Of a DNA stretch of 64,000 bases, positions 25,750 to 38,585 are shown piece by piece. The stretch's first letter is position 1. Every line of letters begins with the position of its first letter. The notes under the pieces were generated by a model. The model searched no databases, was not told where the DNA came from, and was given only the letters and a program-made list of their open reading frames with translations. The stretch spans positions 63,755,001-63,819,000 of the forward strand of contig CM075656.1 in the NCBI GenBank assembly GCA_037953625.1, in the 5' to 3' direction. This DNA is from Crotalaria pallida (lineage: Eukaryota > Streptophyta > Magnoliopsida > Fabales > Fabaceae). Position numbers and translations under genes: made by a program.

Positions 25750-28700
25750 GCACCAAGGAGTGTTTAGGATCATTCAAAAGGTTCTTATATGTCCTTATAC
25801 ACATTCCTAGACCATTTTAAGCCTTTAGAATACTCTCTTAACCATTCTACACTTGTTAGAGCCACCAAGGACTCATGATTCACCCTCTACTTCCCACAGG
25901 GCACCAAGCATTGTTTAGGATCATTCTAAAGGTTCTTATATGTCCTAATACACATTCCTAGACCATCCTAAGCCTTTAGAATACTCTCTTAACCATTCTA
26001 CACTTGTTAGAGCCTCCAACGACTCATGCTTCACCCTCTACCTCCCTTGGGGCACCAAGGAGTGTTTAGGATCATTAGAAAGGTTCTTATATGTCCTAAT
26101 ACACATTCCTAGATCATTTTAAGCATTTAGAATACTCTCTTAACCATTCTACACTTGTTAGAGCCACCAAGGACTCATGATTCACCCTCTACGTCCCTTG
26201 GGGCACCAAGCATGGTTTAGGATCATTCTAAAGGTTCTTATATGTCCTAATACACATTCCATGACCATTCTAAGCCTTTAGAATACTCTCATTACTATTC
26301 TACACTATTTAGCATCTCCAAGGACTCATGATTCTCCCTCTAGGTCCCTTGGGGCACCAAGCATTGTTTAGGATCATTCTTAAGGTTCTTATATGTCCTA
26401 ATACACATTCCAAGACCATTCTAAGCCTTTAGAATCCTCTCATAACCATTCTACACTTGTTAGACTCTCCAACGAATCACGCTTCACCCTCTACGTCCCT
26501 GAGGGCTCCAAGGAGTGTTTAGGATCATTTAAAAGGTTCTTATATGTCCTAATACACATTCGTAGACATTCTAAGTCTTTAGAATACTCTCTTAACCATT
26601 CTACACATGTTAGAGCCTCCAACGATTCATGCTTCACCTTCTACCTCCCATAGGGCACCAAGGAGTGTTTAGGATCATTCAAAAGGTTCTTATATGTCCT
26701 AATACACATTCGTACACCATTATAAGCCTTTAGAATACTCTCATAACCATTCTACACTTGTTAGACTCTCCAACGACTCATGCTTCACCCTCTACGTCCC
26801 ATAGGGCACCATGGAGTGTTTAGGATCATTCAAAAGGTTCTTATATGTCCTAATACACATTCGTAGACCATTCTAAGTCTTTAGAATACTCTCTTAACCA
26901 TTCTACACTTGTTAGAGCCTCCAAGCACTCATGATTCACCCTCGACGTCCCTTTGGGCACCAAGCATTGTTTAGGATCATTCTAAAGGTTATTGTATGTG
27001 CTAATACACATTCCAAGACCATTCTAAGCCTTTAGAATACTATCATAACCATTCTACACTTGTTAAACTCTTCAAGGACTCAGGATTCACCCTCTACGTC
27101 CCTTTGGGCACCAAGCATTGTTTAGGATCATTCTAAAGATTCTTATATGTCCTAATACACATTCCTAAACCATCCTAAGCCTTTAGAATACTCTCTTAAC
27201 CATTCTACACTTGTTAGAGCCTCCAACGACTTAAGCTTCACACTCTACGTCCCTTGGGGCACCAAGGAGTGTTTAGGATCATTCAAAAGGTTCTTATATG
27301 TCCTTATACACATTCCTAGACCATTTTAAGCCTTTAGAATACTCTCTTAACCATTCTACACTTGTTAGAGCCACCAAGGACTCATGATTCACCCTCTACT
27401 TCCCACAGGGCACCAAGCATTGTTTAGGATCATTCTAAAGGTTCTTATATGTCCTAATACACATTCCTAGACCATCCTAAGCCTTTAGAATACTCTCTTA
27501 ACCATTCTACACTTGTTAGAGCCTCCAACGACTCATGCTTCACCCTCTACACCCCTTGGGGCACCAAGGAGTGTTTAGGATCATTAGAAAGGTTCTTATA
27601 TGTCCTAATACACATTCCTAGATCATTTTAAGCATTTAGAATACTCTCTTAACCATTCTACACTTGTTAGACTCTCCAAGGACTCATGATTCACCCTCTA
27701 CGTCCCTTGGGGCACCAAGCATGGTTTAGGATCATTCTAAAGGTTCTTATATGTCCTAATACACATTCCAAGACCATTCTAAGCCTTTAGAATACTCTCA
27801 TTACTATTCTACACTATTTAGGATCTCGAAGGACTCATGATTCTCCCTCTAGGTCCCTTGGGGCACCAAGCATTGTTTAGGATCATTCTTAATGTTCTTA
27901 TATGTCCTAATTCACATTCCAAGACCATTCTAAGCCTTTAGAATCCTCTCATAACCATTCTACACTTGTTAGACTCTCCAACGACTCACGCTTCACCCTC
28001 TACGTCCCTGAGGGCTCCAAGGAGTGTTTAGGATCATTTAAAAGGTTCTTATATGTCCTAATACACATTCTTAGACATTCTAAGTCTTTAGAATACTCTC
28101 TTAACCATTCTACACATGTTAGAGCCTCCAACGATTCATGCTTCACCTTCTACCTCCCATAGGGCACCAAGGAGTGTTTAGGATCATTCAAAAGGTTCAT
28201 ATATGTCCTAATACACATTCGTACACCATTATAAGCCTTTAGAATACTCTCATAACCATTCTACACTTGTTAGACTCTCCAACGACTCATGCTTCACCTT
28301 CTACGTCCCATAGGGCACCATGGAGTGTTTAGGATCATTCAAAAGGTTCTTATATGTCCTAATACACATTCGTAGACCATTCTAAGTCTTTAGAATACTC
28401 TCTTAACCATTCTACACTTGTTAGAGCCTCCAAGCACTCATGATTCACCCTTTACGTCCCTTTGGGCACCAAGCATTGTTTAGGATCATTCTAAAGGTTA
28501 TTGTATGTGCTAATACACATTCCAAGACCATTCTAAGCCTTTAGAATACTATCATAACCATTCTACACTTGTTAAACTCTCCAAAGACTCATGATTCACC
28601 CTCTACGTCCCTTGGGGCACCAAGCATTGTTTAGGATCATTCTAAAGGTTCTTATATGTCCTAATACACATTCCTAAACCATCCTAAGCCTTTAGAATAC

Positions 28701-28767
28701 TCTCTTAACCATTCTACACTTGTTAGAGCCTCCAACGACTCAAGCTTCACACTCTACGTCCCTTGGG
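25750..28767 (+). repeat. 1509-bp tandem duplication (10 monomers)
   Basis: Copies 25750-27258 and 27259-28767 share the variants TTCCCACAGG (25891/27400) and GGTTATTGTATGTG (26991/28500), both 1509 bp apart (10x151 minus 1). Scattered single-base differences separate the copies, so this duplication looks older than the 2013-bp one. Breakpoints are placed only to within the shared sequence of neighbouring monomers. Confidence 0.82.
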
Positions 28768-28780
28768 GCACCAAGGAGTG

Positions 28781-30745
28781 TTTACGATCATTCTAAAGGT
28801 TCTTATATGTCCTAATACACATTCCTAGACCATTGTAAGCCTTTAGAATACTCTCTTAACCATTCTACACTTGTTAGAGCCTTCAAGGACTCATGATTCA
28901 CCCTCTACGTCCCTTGGGGCACCAAGGAGTGTTTAGGATCATTATAAAGGTTCTTATATGTCCTAATACACATTCGTAGACAATTCTAAGTCTTTAGAAT
29001 ACTCTTTTAACCATTCTACACTTGTTAGAGCCTCCAAGCACTCATGATTCACCCTCTACACCCCTTGGGGAACCAAGCATTGTTTAGGATCATTCTAAAG
29101 GTTCTTATATGTCCTAATACACATTCCTAGAGCATCCTAAGCCTTTAGAATACTCTCTAAACCATTCTACAGTTGTTAGAGCCTCCAACGACTCATGCTT
29201 CACCCTCTATGTCCCTTGGGGCACCAAGGAGTGTTTAGGATCATTCAAAAGGTTCTTATATGTCCTTATACACATTCCTAGACCATGTTAAGCCTTTAGA
29301 ATACTTTCTTAACCATTCTACACTTGTTAGAGCCACCAAGGACTCATGATTCACCCTCTACGTCCCACGGGGCACCAAGCATTGTTTAGGATCATTCTAA
29401 AGGTTCTTATATGTCCTAATACACATTCCTAGACCATCCTAAGCCTTTAGAATACTCTATTAACCATTCTACACTTGTTAGAGCCTCCAACGACTCATGC
29501 TTCACCCTATACCTCCCTTGGGGCACCAAGGAGTGTTTAGGATCATTAGAAAGGTTCTTATAAGTCCTAATACACATTCCTAGACCATTCTAAGCATTTA
29601 GAATACTCTCTTAACCATTCTACACTTGTTAGACTCTCCAACGACTCACGCTTCACCCTCTACGTCCCTGAGGGCTCCAAGGAGTGTTTAGGATCATTTA
29701 AAAGGTTCTTATATGTCCTAATACACATTCGTAGACATTCTAAGTCTTTAGAATACTCTCTTAACCATTCTACACATGTTAGAGCCTCCAACGATTCATG
29801 CTTCACCTTCTACCTCCCATTGGGCACCAAGGAGTGTTTAGGATCATTCAAAAGGTTCTTATATGTCCTTATACACATTCCTAGACCATTTTAAGCCTTT
29901 AGAATACTCTCTTAACCATTATACACTTGTTAGAGCCACCAAGGACTCATGATTCACCCTCTATGTCCCACAGGGCACAAAGCATTGTTTAGGATCATTC
30001 TAAAGGTTCTTATATGTCCTAATACACATTCCTAGACCATCCTAAGCCTTTAGAATACTCTCTTAACCATTCTACACTTGTTAGAGCCTCCAACGACTCA
30101 TGCTTCACCCTCCACCTCCCTTGGGGCACCAAGGAGTGTTTAGGATCATTAGAAAGGTTCTTATATGTCCTAATACACATTCCTAGATCATTTTAAGTAT
30201 TTAGAATACTCTCTTAACCATTCTACACGTGTTAGAGCCACCAAGGACTCATGATTCACCCTCTACGTCCCTTGGGGCACCAAGCATGGTTTAGGATCAT
30301 TCTAAAGGTTCTTATATGTCCTAAAACACATTCCAAGACCATTCTAAACCTTTAGAATACTCTCATTACTATTCTACACTATTTAGCATCTCCAAGGACT
30401 CATGATTCTCCCTCTAGGTCCCTTGGGGCACCAAGCATTGTTTAGGATCATTCTTAAGGTTCTTATATGTCCTAATACACATTCCAAGACCATTCTAAGC
30501 CTTTAGAATCCTCTAATAACCATTCTACACTTGTTAGACTCTCTAACGACTCACGCTTCACCCTCAACGTCCCTGAGGGCTCCAAGGAGTGTTTAGGATC
30601 ATTTAAAAGGTTCTTATATGTCCTAATACACATTCGTAGACATTCTAAGTCTTTAGAATACTCTCTTAACCATTCTACACATGTTAGAGCCTCCAACGAT
30701 TCATGCTTCACCTTCTACCTCCCATAGGGCACCAAGGAGTGTTTA
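28781..30745 (+). repeat. Displaced copy of the 20.3-21.7 kb block
   Basis: About 28945-30320 matches 20345-21720 at an offset of 8600 bp. Beyond 30320 the monomers switch to the CTAAAACACATTCC type seen near 22770 and 24740, so the junction is mosaic. The 6-monomer segment 29841-30745 (905 bp) is then repeated by the start of the next block at 30746. Confidence 0.75.
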
Positions 30746-32720
30746 GGATCATTCAAAAGGTTCTTATATGTCCTTATACACATTCCTAGACCATTTTAAG
30801 CCTTTAGAATACTCTCTTAACCATTCTAAACTTGTTAGAGCCACCAAGGACTCATTATTCATCCTCTACGTCCCACAGGGCACCAAGCATTGTTTAGGAT
30901 CATTCTAAAGGTTCTTATATGTCCTAATACACATTCCTAGACCATCCTAAGCCTTTAGAATACTCTCTTAACTATTCTACACTTGTTAGAGCCTCCAACG
31001 ACTCATGCTTCACCCTCCACCTCCCTTGGGGCACCAAGGAGTGTTTAGGATCATTAGAAAGGTTCTTATATGTCCTAATACACATTCCTAGATCATTTTA
31101 AGTATTTAGAATACTCTCTTAACCATTCCACACTTGTTAGAGCCACCAAGGACTCATGATTCACCCTCTACGTCCCTTGGGGCACCAAGCATGGTTTAGG
31201 ATCATTCTAAAGGTTCTTATATGTCCTAATACACATTCACAGACCATTCTAAGCCTTTAGAATACTCTCATTACTATTCTACACTATTTAGCATCTTCAA
31301 GGACTCATGATTCTCCCTCTAGGTCCCTTGGGGCAGCAAGCATTGTTTAGGATCATTCTTAAGGTTCTTATATGTCCTAATACACATTCCAAGACCATTC
31401 TAAGCCTTTAGAATCCTCTCATAACCATTCTACACTAGTTAGACTCTCCAACGACTCACGCTTCACCCTCTACGTCCCTGAGGGCTCCAAGGAGTGTTTA
31501 GGATCATTTAAAAGGTTCTTATATGTCCGAATACACATTCGTAGACATTCTAAGTCTTTAGAATTCTCTCTTAACCATTCTACACATGTTCGAGCCTCCA
31601 ACGATTCATGCTTCGCCCTTTACGTCCCTTGGGGCACCAAGCATTGTTTAGGATCATTCTAAAGGTTCTTATATGTCCTAATACACATTCCTAGACTATC
31701 CTAAGCCTTTAGAATACTCTCTTAACCATTCTACACTTGTTAGAGCCTCCAACGACTCATGATTCACCCTCTACATCCCTCGGAGCACCAAGCATTGTTT
31801 AGGATCATTCTAAAGGTTCTTATATGTCCTAACACACATTCCAAGACCATTCTAAGCCTTTACAATACTCTCATAACTATTCTACACTTGTTAGCATCTC
31901 CAAGGACTCATGATTCACCCTCTAAGTCCCTTGGGGCACCAAGCATTGTTTAGGATCATTCTAAAGGTTCTTATATGTCCATATACACATTCCATGACGA
32001 TTCTAAGCCTTTAGAATACTCTCATAACCATTCTACACTTGTTAGAGCCTCCAACGACTCATGCTTCACCCTCTACCTCCCTTGGGGCACCAAGGAGTGT
32101 TTATGATCATTAGAAAGGTTCTTATATGTCCTAATACACATTCCTAGACCATTTTAAGCATTTAGAATACTCTTTTAACCATTCTACACTTGTTAGAGCC
32201 ACCAAGGACTCATGATTCACCCTCTACGTCCCTTGGGGCACCAAGCATGGTTTAGGATCATTCTAAAGGTTCTTATATGTCCTAAAACACATTCCAAGAC
32301 CATTCTAAGCCTTTAGAATACTCTCATTACTATTCTACACTATTTAGCATCTCCATGGACTCATGATTCTCCCTCTAGGTCCCTTGGGGCACCAAGCATT
32401 GTTTAGGATCATTCTTAAGGTTCTTATATGTCCTAATACACATTCCAAGACCATTCTAAGCCTTTAGAATCCTCTCATAACCATTCTACACTTGTTAGAC
32501 TCTCCAACGACTCACGCTTCACCCTCTACGTCCCTGAGGGCTCCAATGAGTGTTTAGGATCATTTAAAAGGTTCTTATATATCCTAATACACATTCGTAG
32601 ACATTCTATGTCTTTAGAATACTCTCTTAACAATTCTACACATGTTAGAGCCACCAACAATTCATGCTTCAGCTTCTACCTCCCATAGGGCACCAAGGAG
32701 TGTTTAGGATCATTCAAAAG
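30746..32720 (+). repeat. Displaced copy of the 1961-bp HOR unit
   Basis: Matches 23202-25176 at a constant offset of 7544 bp (24215/31759; TGAGGGCTCC at 24991/32535). It carries the diagnostic CACAGACC, GGCAGCAAGC, CCTCGGAGC and TCCATATACAC variants in the same order. The match ends where CCTAATACACATTCGTACACC replaces CCTTATACACATTCC. It is a full-length third relative of the tandem pair at 21-25 kb, separated from it by the 1509-bp duplication. Confidence 0.82.
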
Positions 32721-33770
32721 GTTCATATATGTCCTAATACACATTCGTACACCACTATAAGCCGTTAGAATACTCTCATAACCATTCTACACTTGTTAGA
32801 CTCGCCAACGACTCATGCTTCACCTTCTACGTCCCATAGGGCACCATGGAGTGTATAGGATCATTCAAAAGGTTCTTATATGTCCTAATACACATTCGTA
32901 GACCATTCTAAGTCTTTAGAATACTCTGTTAACCATTCTAGACTTGTTAGAGCCTCCAAGCACTCATGATTCACCCTCTACGTCCCTTTGGGCACCAAGC
33001 ATTGTTTAGGATCATTCTAAAGGTTCTTGTATGTGCTAATACACATTCCAAGACCATTCTAAGCCTTTAGAATACTATCATAACCATTCTACACTTGTTA
33101 AACTCTCCAAGGACTCATGATTCACCCTCTACGTCCCTTGGGGCACCAAGCATTGTTTAGGATCATTCTAAAGCTTCTTATATGTCCTAATACACATTCC
33201 TGAACCATCCTAAGCCTTTAGAATACTCTCTTAACCATTCTACACTTGTTAGAGCCTCCAACGACTCAAGCTTCACCCTCTACGTCCCTTGGGGCACCAA
33301 GGAGTGTTTACGATCATTCTAAAGGTTCTTATATGTCCTAATACACATTCCTAGACCATTGTAAGCCTTTAGAATACTCTCTTAACCATTCTACACTTGT
33401 TAGAGCCTTCAAGGACTAATGATTCACCCTCTATGTCCCTTGGGGCACCAAGGAGTGTTTAGATCATTCAAAAGGTTCTTATATGTCCTTATACACATTC
33501 CTAGACCATTTTAAGCCTTTAGAATACTCTCTTAACCATTCTACACTAGTTAGAGCCACCAAGGACTCATGATTCACCCTCTACGTCCCACGGGGCACCA
33601 AGCATTGTTTAGGATCATTCTAAAGGTTCTTATATGTCCTAATACACATTCCTAGACCATCCTAAGCCTTTAGAATACTCTCTTAACCATTCTACAATTG
33701 TTAGAGTCTCCAACGACTCATGCTTCACCCTCTACCTCCCTTGGGGCACCAAGGAGTGTTTAGGATCATT

Positions 33771-36400
33771 AGAAAGGTTCTTATATGTCCTAATACACAT
33801 TCCTAGACCATTCTAAGCATTTAGAATACTCTCTTAACCATTCTACACTTGTTAGACTCTCCAACGACTCACGCTTCACCCTCTACATCCCTGAGGGCTC
33901 CAAGGAGTGTTTAGGATCATTTAAAAGGTTCTTATATGTCCTAAAACACATTCGTAGACATTCTAAGTCTTTAGAATACTCTCTTAACCATTCTACACAT
34001 GTTAGAGCCTCCAACGATTCATGCTTCACCTTCTACCTCCCATAGGGCACCAAGGAGTGTTTAGGATAATTCAAAAGGTTTATATATGTCCTAATACACA
34101 TTCTTACACCATTATAAGCCTTTAGAATACTCTCATAACCATTCTACACTTGTTAGACTCTCCAACGACTCATGCTTCACCTTCTACGTCCCATAGGGCA
34201 CCATGGAGTGTTTAGGATCATTCAAAAGGTTCTTATATGTCCTAATACACATTCGTAGACCATTCTAAGTCTTTAGAATACTCTCTTAACGATTCTACAC
34301 TTGTTAGAGCCTCCAAGAACTCATGATTCGCCCTCTACGTCCCTTTGGGCACCAAGCATTGTTTAGGATCATTCTAAAGGTTCTTGTATGTGGTAATACA
34401 CATTCCAAGACCATTCTAAGCCTTTAGAATACTATCATAACCATTCTACACTTGTTAGACTCTCCAAGGAACCATGATTCACCCTCTATGTCCCTTGGGG
34501 CACCAAGCATTGTTTAGGGTCATTCTAAAGGTTCTTATATATCCTAATACACATTCCTAAACCATCCTAAGCCTTTAGAATACTCTCTTAACCATTCTAC
34601 ACTTGTTAGAGCCTCCAACGACTCATGCTTCACCCTCTACCTCCCTTGGGGCACCAAAGAGTGTTTAGGATCATTAGAAAGGTTCTTATATGTCCTAATA
34701 CACATTCCTAGACCATTCTAAGCATTTAGAATACTCTCTTAACCATTCTACACTTGTTACACTCTCCAACGACTCGCGCTTCACCTTCTACGTCCCTGAG
34801 GGCTCCAAGGAGTGTTTAGGATCATTTAAAAGGTTCTTATATGTCCTAAAACACATTCGTAGACATTTTAAGTCTTTAGAATACTCTCTTAACCATTCGA
34901 CACATGTTAGAGCCTCCAACGATTCATGCTTCACCTTCTACCTCCCATAGGGCACCAAGGAGTGTTTAGGATCATTCAAAAGGTTTATATATGTCCTAAT
35001 ACACATTCGTACACCATTATAAGCCTTTAGAATACTCTCATAACCATTCTACACTTGTTAGACTCTCCAACGACTCATGCTTCACCTTCTACGTCCCATA
35101 GGGCACCATGGAGTGTTTAGGATCATTCAAAAGGTTCTTATATGTCCTAATACACATTCCAAGACCATTCTAAGCCTTTAGAATACTCTCATAACTATTC
35201 TACACTTGTTAGACTCTCCAACGACTCATGATTCACCCTCTACGTCCCACGGGGCACCAAGCATTGTTTAGGATCATTCTAAAGGTTCTTATATGTCCTT
35301 ATACACATTCCTAGACCATTTTAAGCCTTTAGAATACTCTCCTAACCATTCTACACTTGTTAGAGCCACCAAGGACTCATGATTCACCCTCTACGTCCCA
35401 CGGGGCACCAAGCATTGTTTAGGATCATTCTAAAGGTTCTTCTATGTCCTAATACACATTCCTAGACCATCCTAAGCCTTTAGAATACTCTCTTAACCAT
35501 TCTACACTTGTTAGAGCCTCCAACGACTCATGCTTCACCCTCTACCTCCCTTGGGGCACCAAGGAGTGTTTAGGATCATTAGAAAGGTTCTTATATGTCC
35601 TAATACACATTCCTAGACCATTCTAAGCATTTGGTATACTCTCTTAACCATTCTACACTTGTTAGACTCTTCAACGACTCACGCTTCACCCTCTACGTCC
35701 CTGAGGGCTCCAAGGAGTGTTTAGGATCATTTAAAAGGTTCTTATATGTCCTAATACACATTCGTAGACATTCTAAGTCTTTAGAATACTCTCTTAACCG
35801 TTCTACACATGTTTGAGCCTCCAACGATTCATGCTTCACCTTCTACCTCCCATAGGGCACCAAGGAGTGTTTAGGATCATTCAAAAGGTTTATATATGTC
35901 CTAATACACATTCGTACACCATTATAAGCCTTTAGAATACTCTCATAACCATTCTACACTTGTTAGACTCTCCAAGAACTCATGATTCACCCTCTACGTC
36001 TCTTTGGGAACCAAGCATTGTTTAGGATCATTCTAAAGGTTCTTGTATGTGGTAATACACATTCCAAGACCATTCTAAGCCTTTAGAATACTATCATAAC
36101 CATTCTACACTTGTTAGACTCTCCAATGACTCATGATTCACCCTCTACGTCCCTTGGGGCACCAAGCATTGTTTAGGATCATTCTAAAGGTTCTTATATG
36201 TCCTAATACACATTCCTAAACCATCCTAAGCCTTTAAAATACTCTCTTAACCATTCTACACTTGTTAGAGCCTCTAACGACTCAAGCTTCACCCTCTACG
36301 TCCCTTGGGGCACCAAGAAGTGTTTAGGATCATTTTAAAGGTTCTTATATGTCCTAATACACATTCCTAGACCATTGTAAGCCTTTATAATACTCTCTTA
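33771..36400 (+). repeat. 6-monomer HOR, 905-bp period
   Basis: The AGAAAGG monomer (after CTACCTCCC) starts units at 33771, 34676 and 35581, each 905 bp apart (6x151 minus 1). Units begin with CCTGAGGGCTCC and CCTCCCATAG monomers, but their last three monomers differ, so the copies are mosaics. A TTGTATGTGG monomer appears at 34383 and 36042. The preceding 32721-33770 holds related single monomers, including the first GTTTAGATC one-base-deletion allele at 33457. Confidence 0.78.
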
Positions 36401-38585
36401 ACCATTCTACACTTGTTAGAGCCTTCAAGGACTCATGATTCACCCTCCACGTCCCATGGGGCAGCAAGCATTGTTTAGGATCATTCTAAAGGTTCTTATA
36501 TGTCCTAATACACATTCCTAGACCATCCTAAGCCTTTAGAATACTCTCTTAACCATTCTACACTTGTTAGAGCCACCAACGACTCATGCTTCACCCTCTA
36601 CGTCCCTTGGGGCACCAAGGAGTGTTTAGGATCATTCTAAAGGTTCTTATATGTCCTAATACACATTCCAAGACCATTCTATGCCTTTAGAATACTCTCT
36701 TAACCATTCTACACTTGTTAGAGCCTCCAACGACTAATGCTTCACCTTCTACATCCCTTGGGGCACCAAGGAGTGTTTAGGATCATTCTAAAGGTTCTTA
36801 TATGTCCTAATACACATTCGTAGACCATTCTAAGTCTTTAGAATAATCTCTTAACCATTCTACACTTGTTGGAGCCTCCAAGCACGCATGATTCACCCTC
36901 TACGCCCCTTGGGGCACCAAGAATTGTTTAGTAACATTCTAAAGGTTCTTATATGTCCTATTATACATTCCTAGACCATCCTAAGCCTTTAGAATACTCT
37001 CTTAACCATTCTACACTTGTTAGAGCCTCCAACGATTCATGCTTTGCCCTCTACGTCCCTTGGAGCACCAAGGAGTGTTTAGGATCATTCTAAAGGTTCT
37101 TATATGTCCTAATAGACATTCCAAGACCATTCTAAGCCTTTAGAATACTCTCTTAACCATTCTACACTTGTTAGAGCCTCCAACGACTCAAGCTTCACCC
37201 TCTACATCCCTTGGGGAACCAAGGAGTGTTTAGGATCATTCTAAAGGTTCTTATATGTCCTAATACACATTCTTAGACCATTCTAAGCCTTTAGAATACT
37301 CTCTTAACCATTCTACACTTGTTAAAGCCTCCAACGACTCATGCTTCACCCTCTACGTCCCTTTGGGCACCAAGCATTGTTTAGGATCATTCTAAAGGTT
37401 CTTATATGTCCTAATACACATTCCTAGACCATCCTAAGGACTTAGAATACTCTCTTAACTATTCTACACTTGTTAGAGCCTCCAACGACTCATGCTTCAC
37501 CCTCCACCTCCCTTGGGGCACCAAGGAGTGTTTAGGATCATTAGAAAGGTTCTTACATGTCCTAATACACATTCCTAGATCATTTTAAGTATTTAGAATA
37601 CTCTCTTAACCATTCCACACTTGTTAGAGCCACCAAGGACTCATGATTCACCCTCTACGTCCCTTGGGGCACCAAGCATGGTTTAGGATCATTCTTAAGG
37701 TTCTTATATGTCCTAATACACATTCCAAGACCATTCTAAGCCTTTAGAATCCTCTCATAACCATTCTACACTAGTTAGACTCTCCAACGACTCACGCTTC
37801 ACCCTCTACGTCCCTGAGGGCTCCATGGAGTGTTTAGGATCATTTAAAAGGTTCTTATATGTCCTAATACACATTCGTAGACATTCTAAGTCTTTAGAAT
37901 TCTCTCTTAACCATTCTACACATGTTCGAGCCTCCAACGATTCATGCTTCGCCCTTTACGTCCCTTGGGGCACCAAGCACTGTTTAGGATCATTCTAAAG
38001 GTTCTTATATGTCCTAATACACATTCCTAGACTATCCTAAGCCTTTAGAATACTCTCTTAACCATTCTACACTTGTTAGAGCCTCCAACGACTCATTATT
38101 CACCCTCTACATCCCTCGGAGCACCAAGCATTGTTTAGGATCATTCTAAAGGTTCTTATATGTCCTAACACACATTCCAAGACCATTCTAAGCCTTTACA
38201 ATACTCTCATAACTATTCTACACTTGTTAGCATCTCCAAGGACTCATGATTCACCCTCTAAGTCCCTTGGGGCACCAAGCATTGTTTAGGATCATTCTAA
38301 AGGTTCTTATATGTCCATATACACATTCCATGACCATTCTAAGCCTTTAGAATACTCTCATAACCATTCTACACTTGTTAGAGCCTCCAAAGACTCATGC
38401 TTCACCCTCTACCTCCCTTGGGGCACCAAGGAGTGTTTATGATCATTAGAAAGGTTCTTATATGTCCTAATACACATTCCTAGACCATTTTAAGCATTTA
38501 GAATACTCTTTTAACCATTCTACACTTGTTAAAGCCACCAAGGACTCATGATTCACCCTCTACGTCCCTTGGGGCACCAAGGAGT
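36401..38585 (+). repeat. Mixed block with a displaced copy of 30.9-32.2 kb
   Basis: From about 37380 to 38575 the order follows 30890-32240. The offset is 6488 bp at 31121/37609 (AACCATTCCA) and 6336 bp at 31431/37767 and 32105/38441. The 152-bp change means the copy here lacks one monomer, the CATTACTATT/CTATTTAG type. Shared private variants include GAATTCTCTC and GTTCGAGCC. The left part (36401-37379) is ordinary mixed satellite with a GGAGCCTCCAAGCACGC monomer near 36870. Confidence 0.78.

Noticed and set aside
30472..30711. 79-codon open frame on the minus strand
   Set aside because: Reverse translation of CCTGAGGG-type monomers; it breaks in sister copies of the same block.
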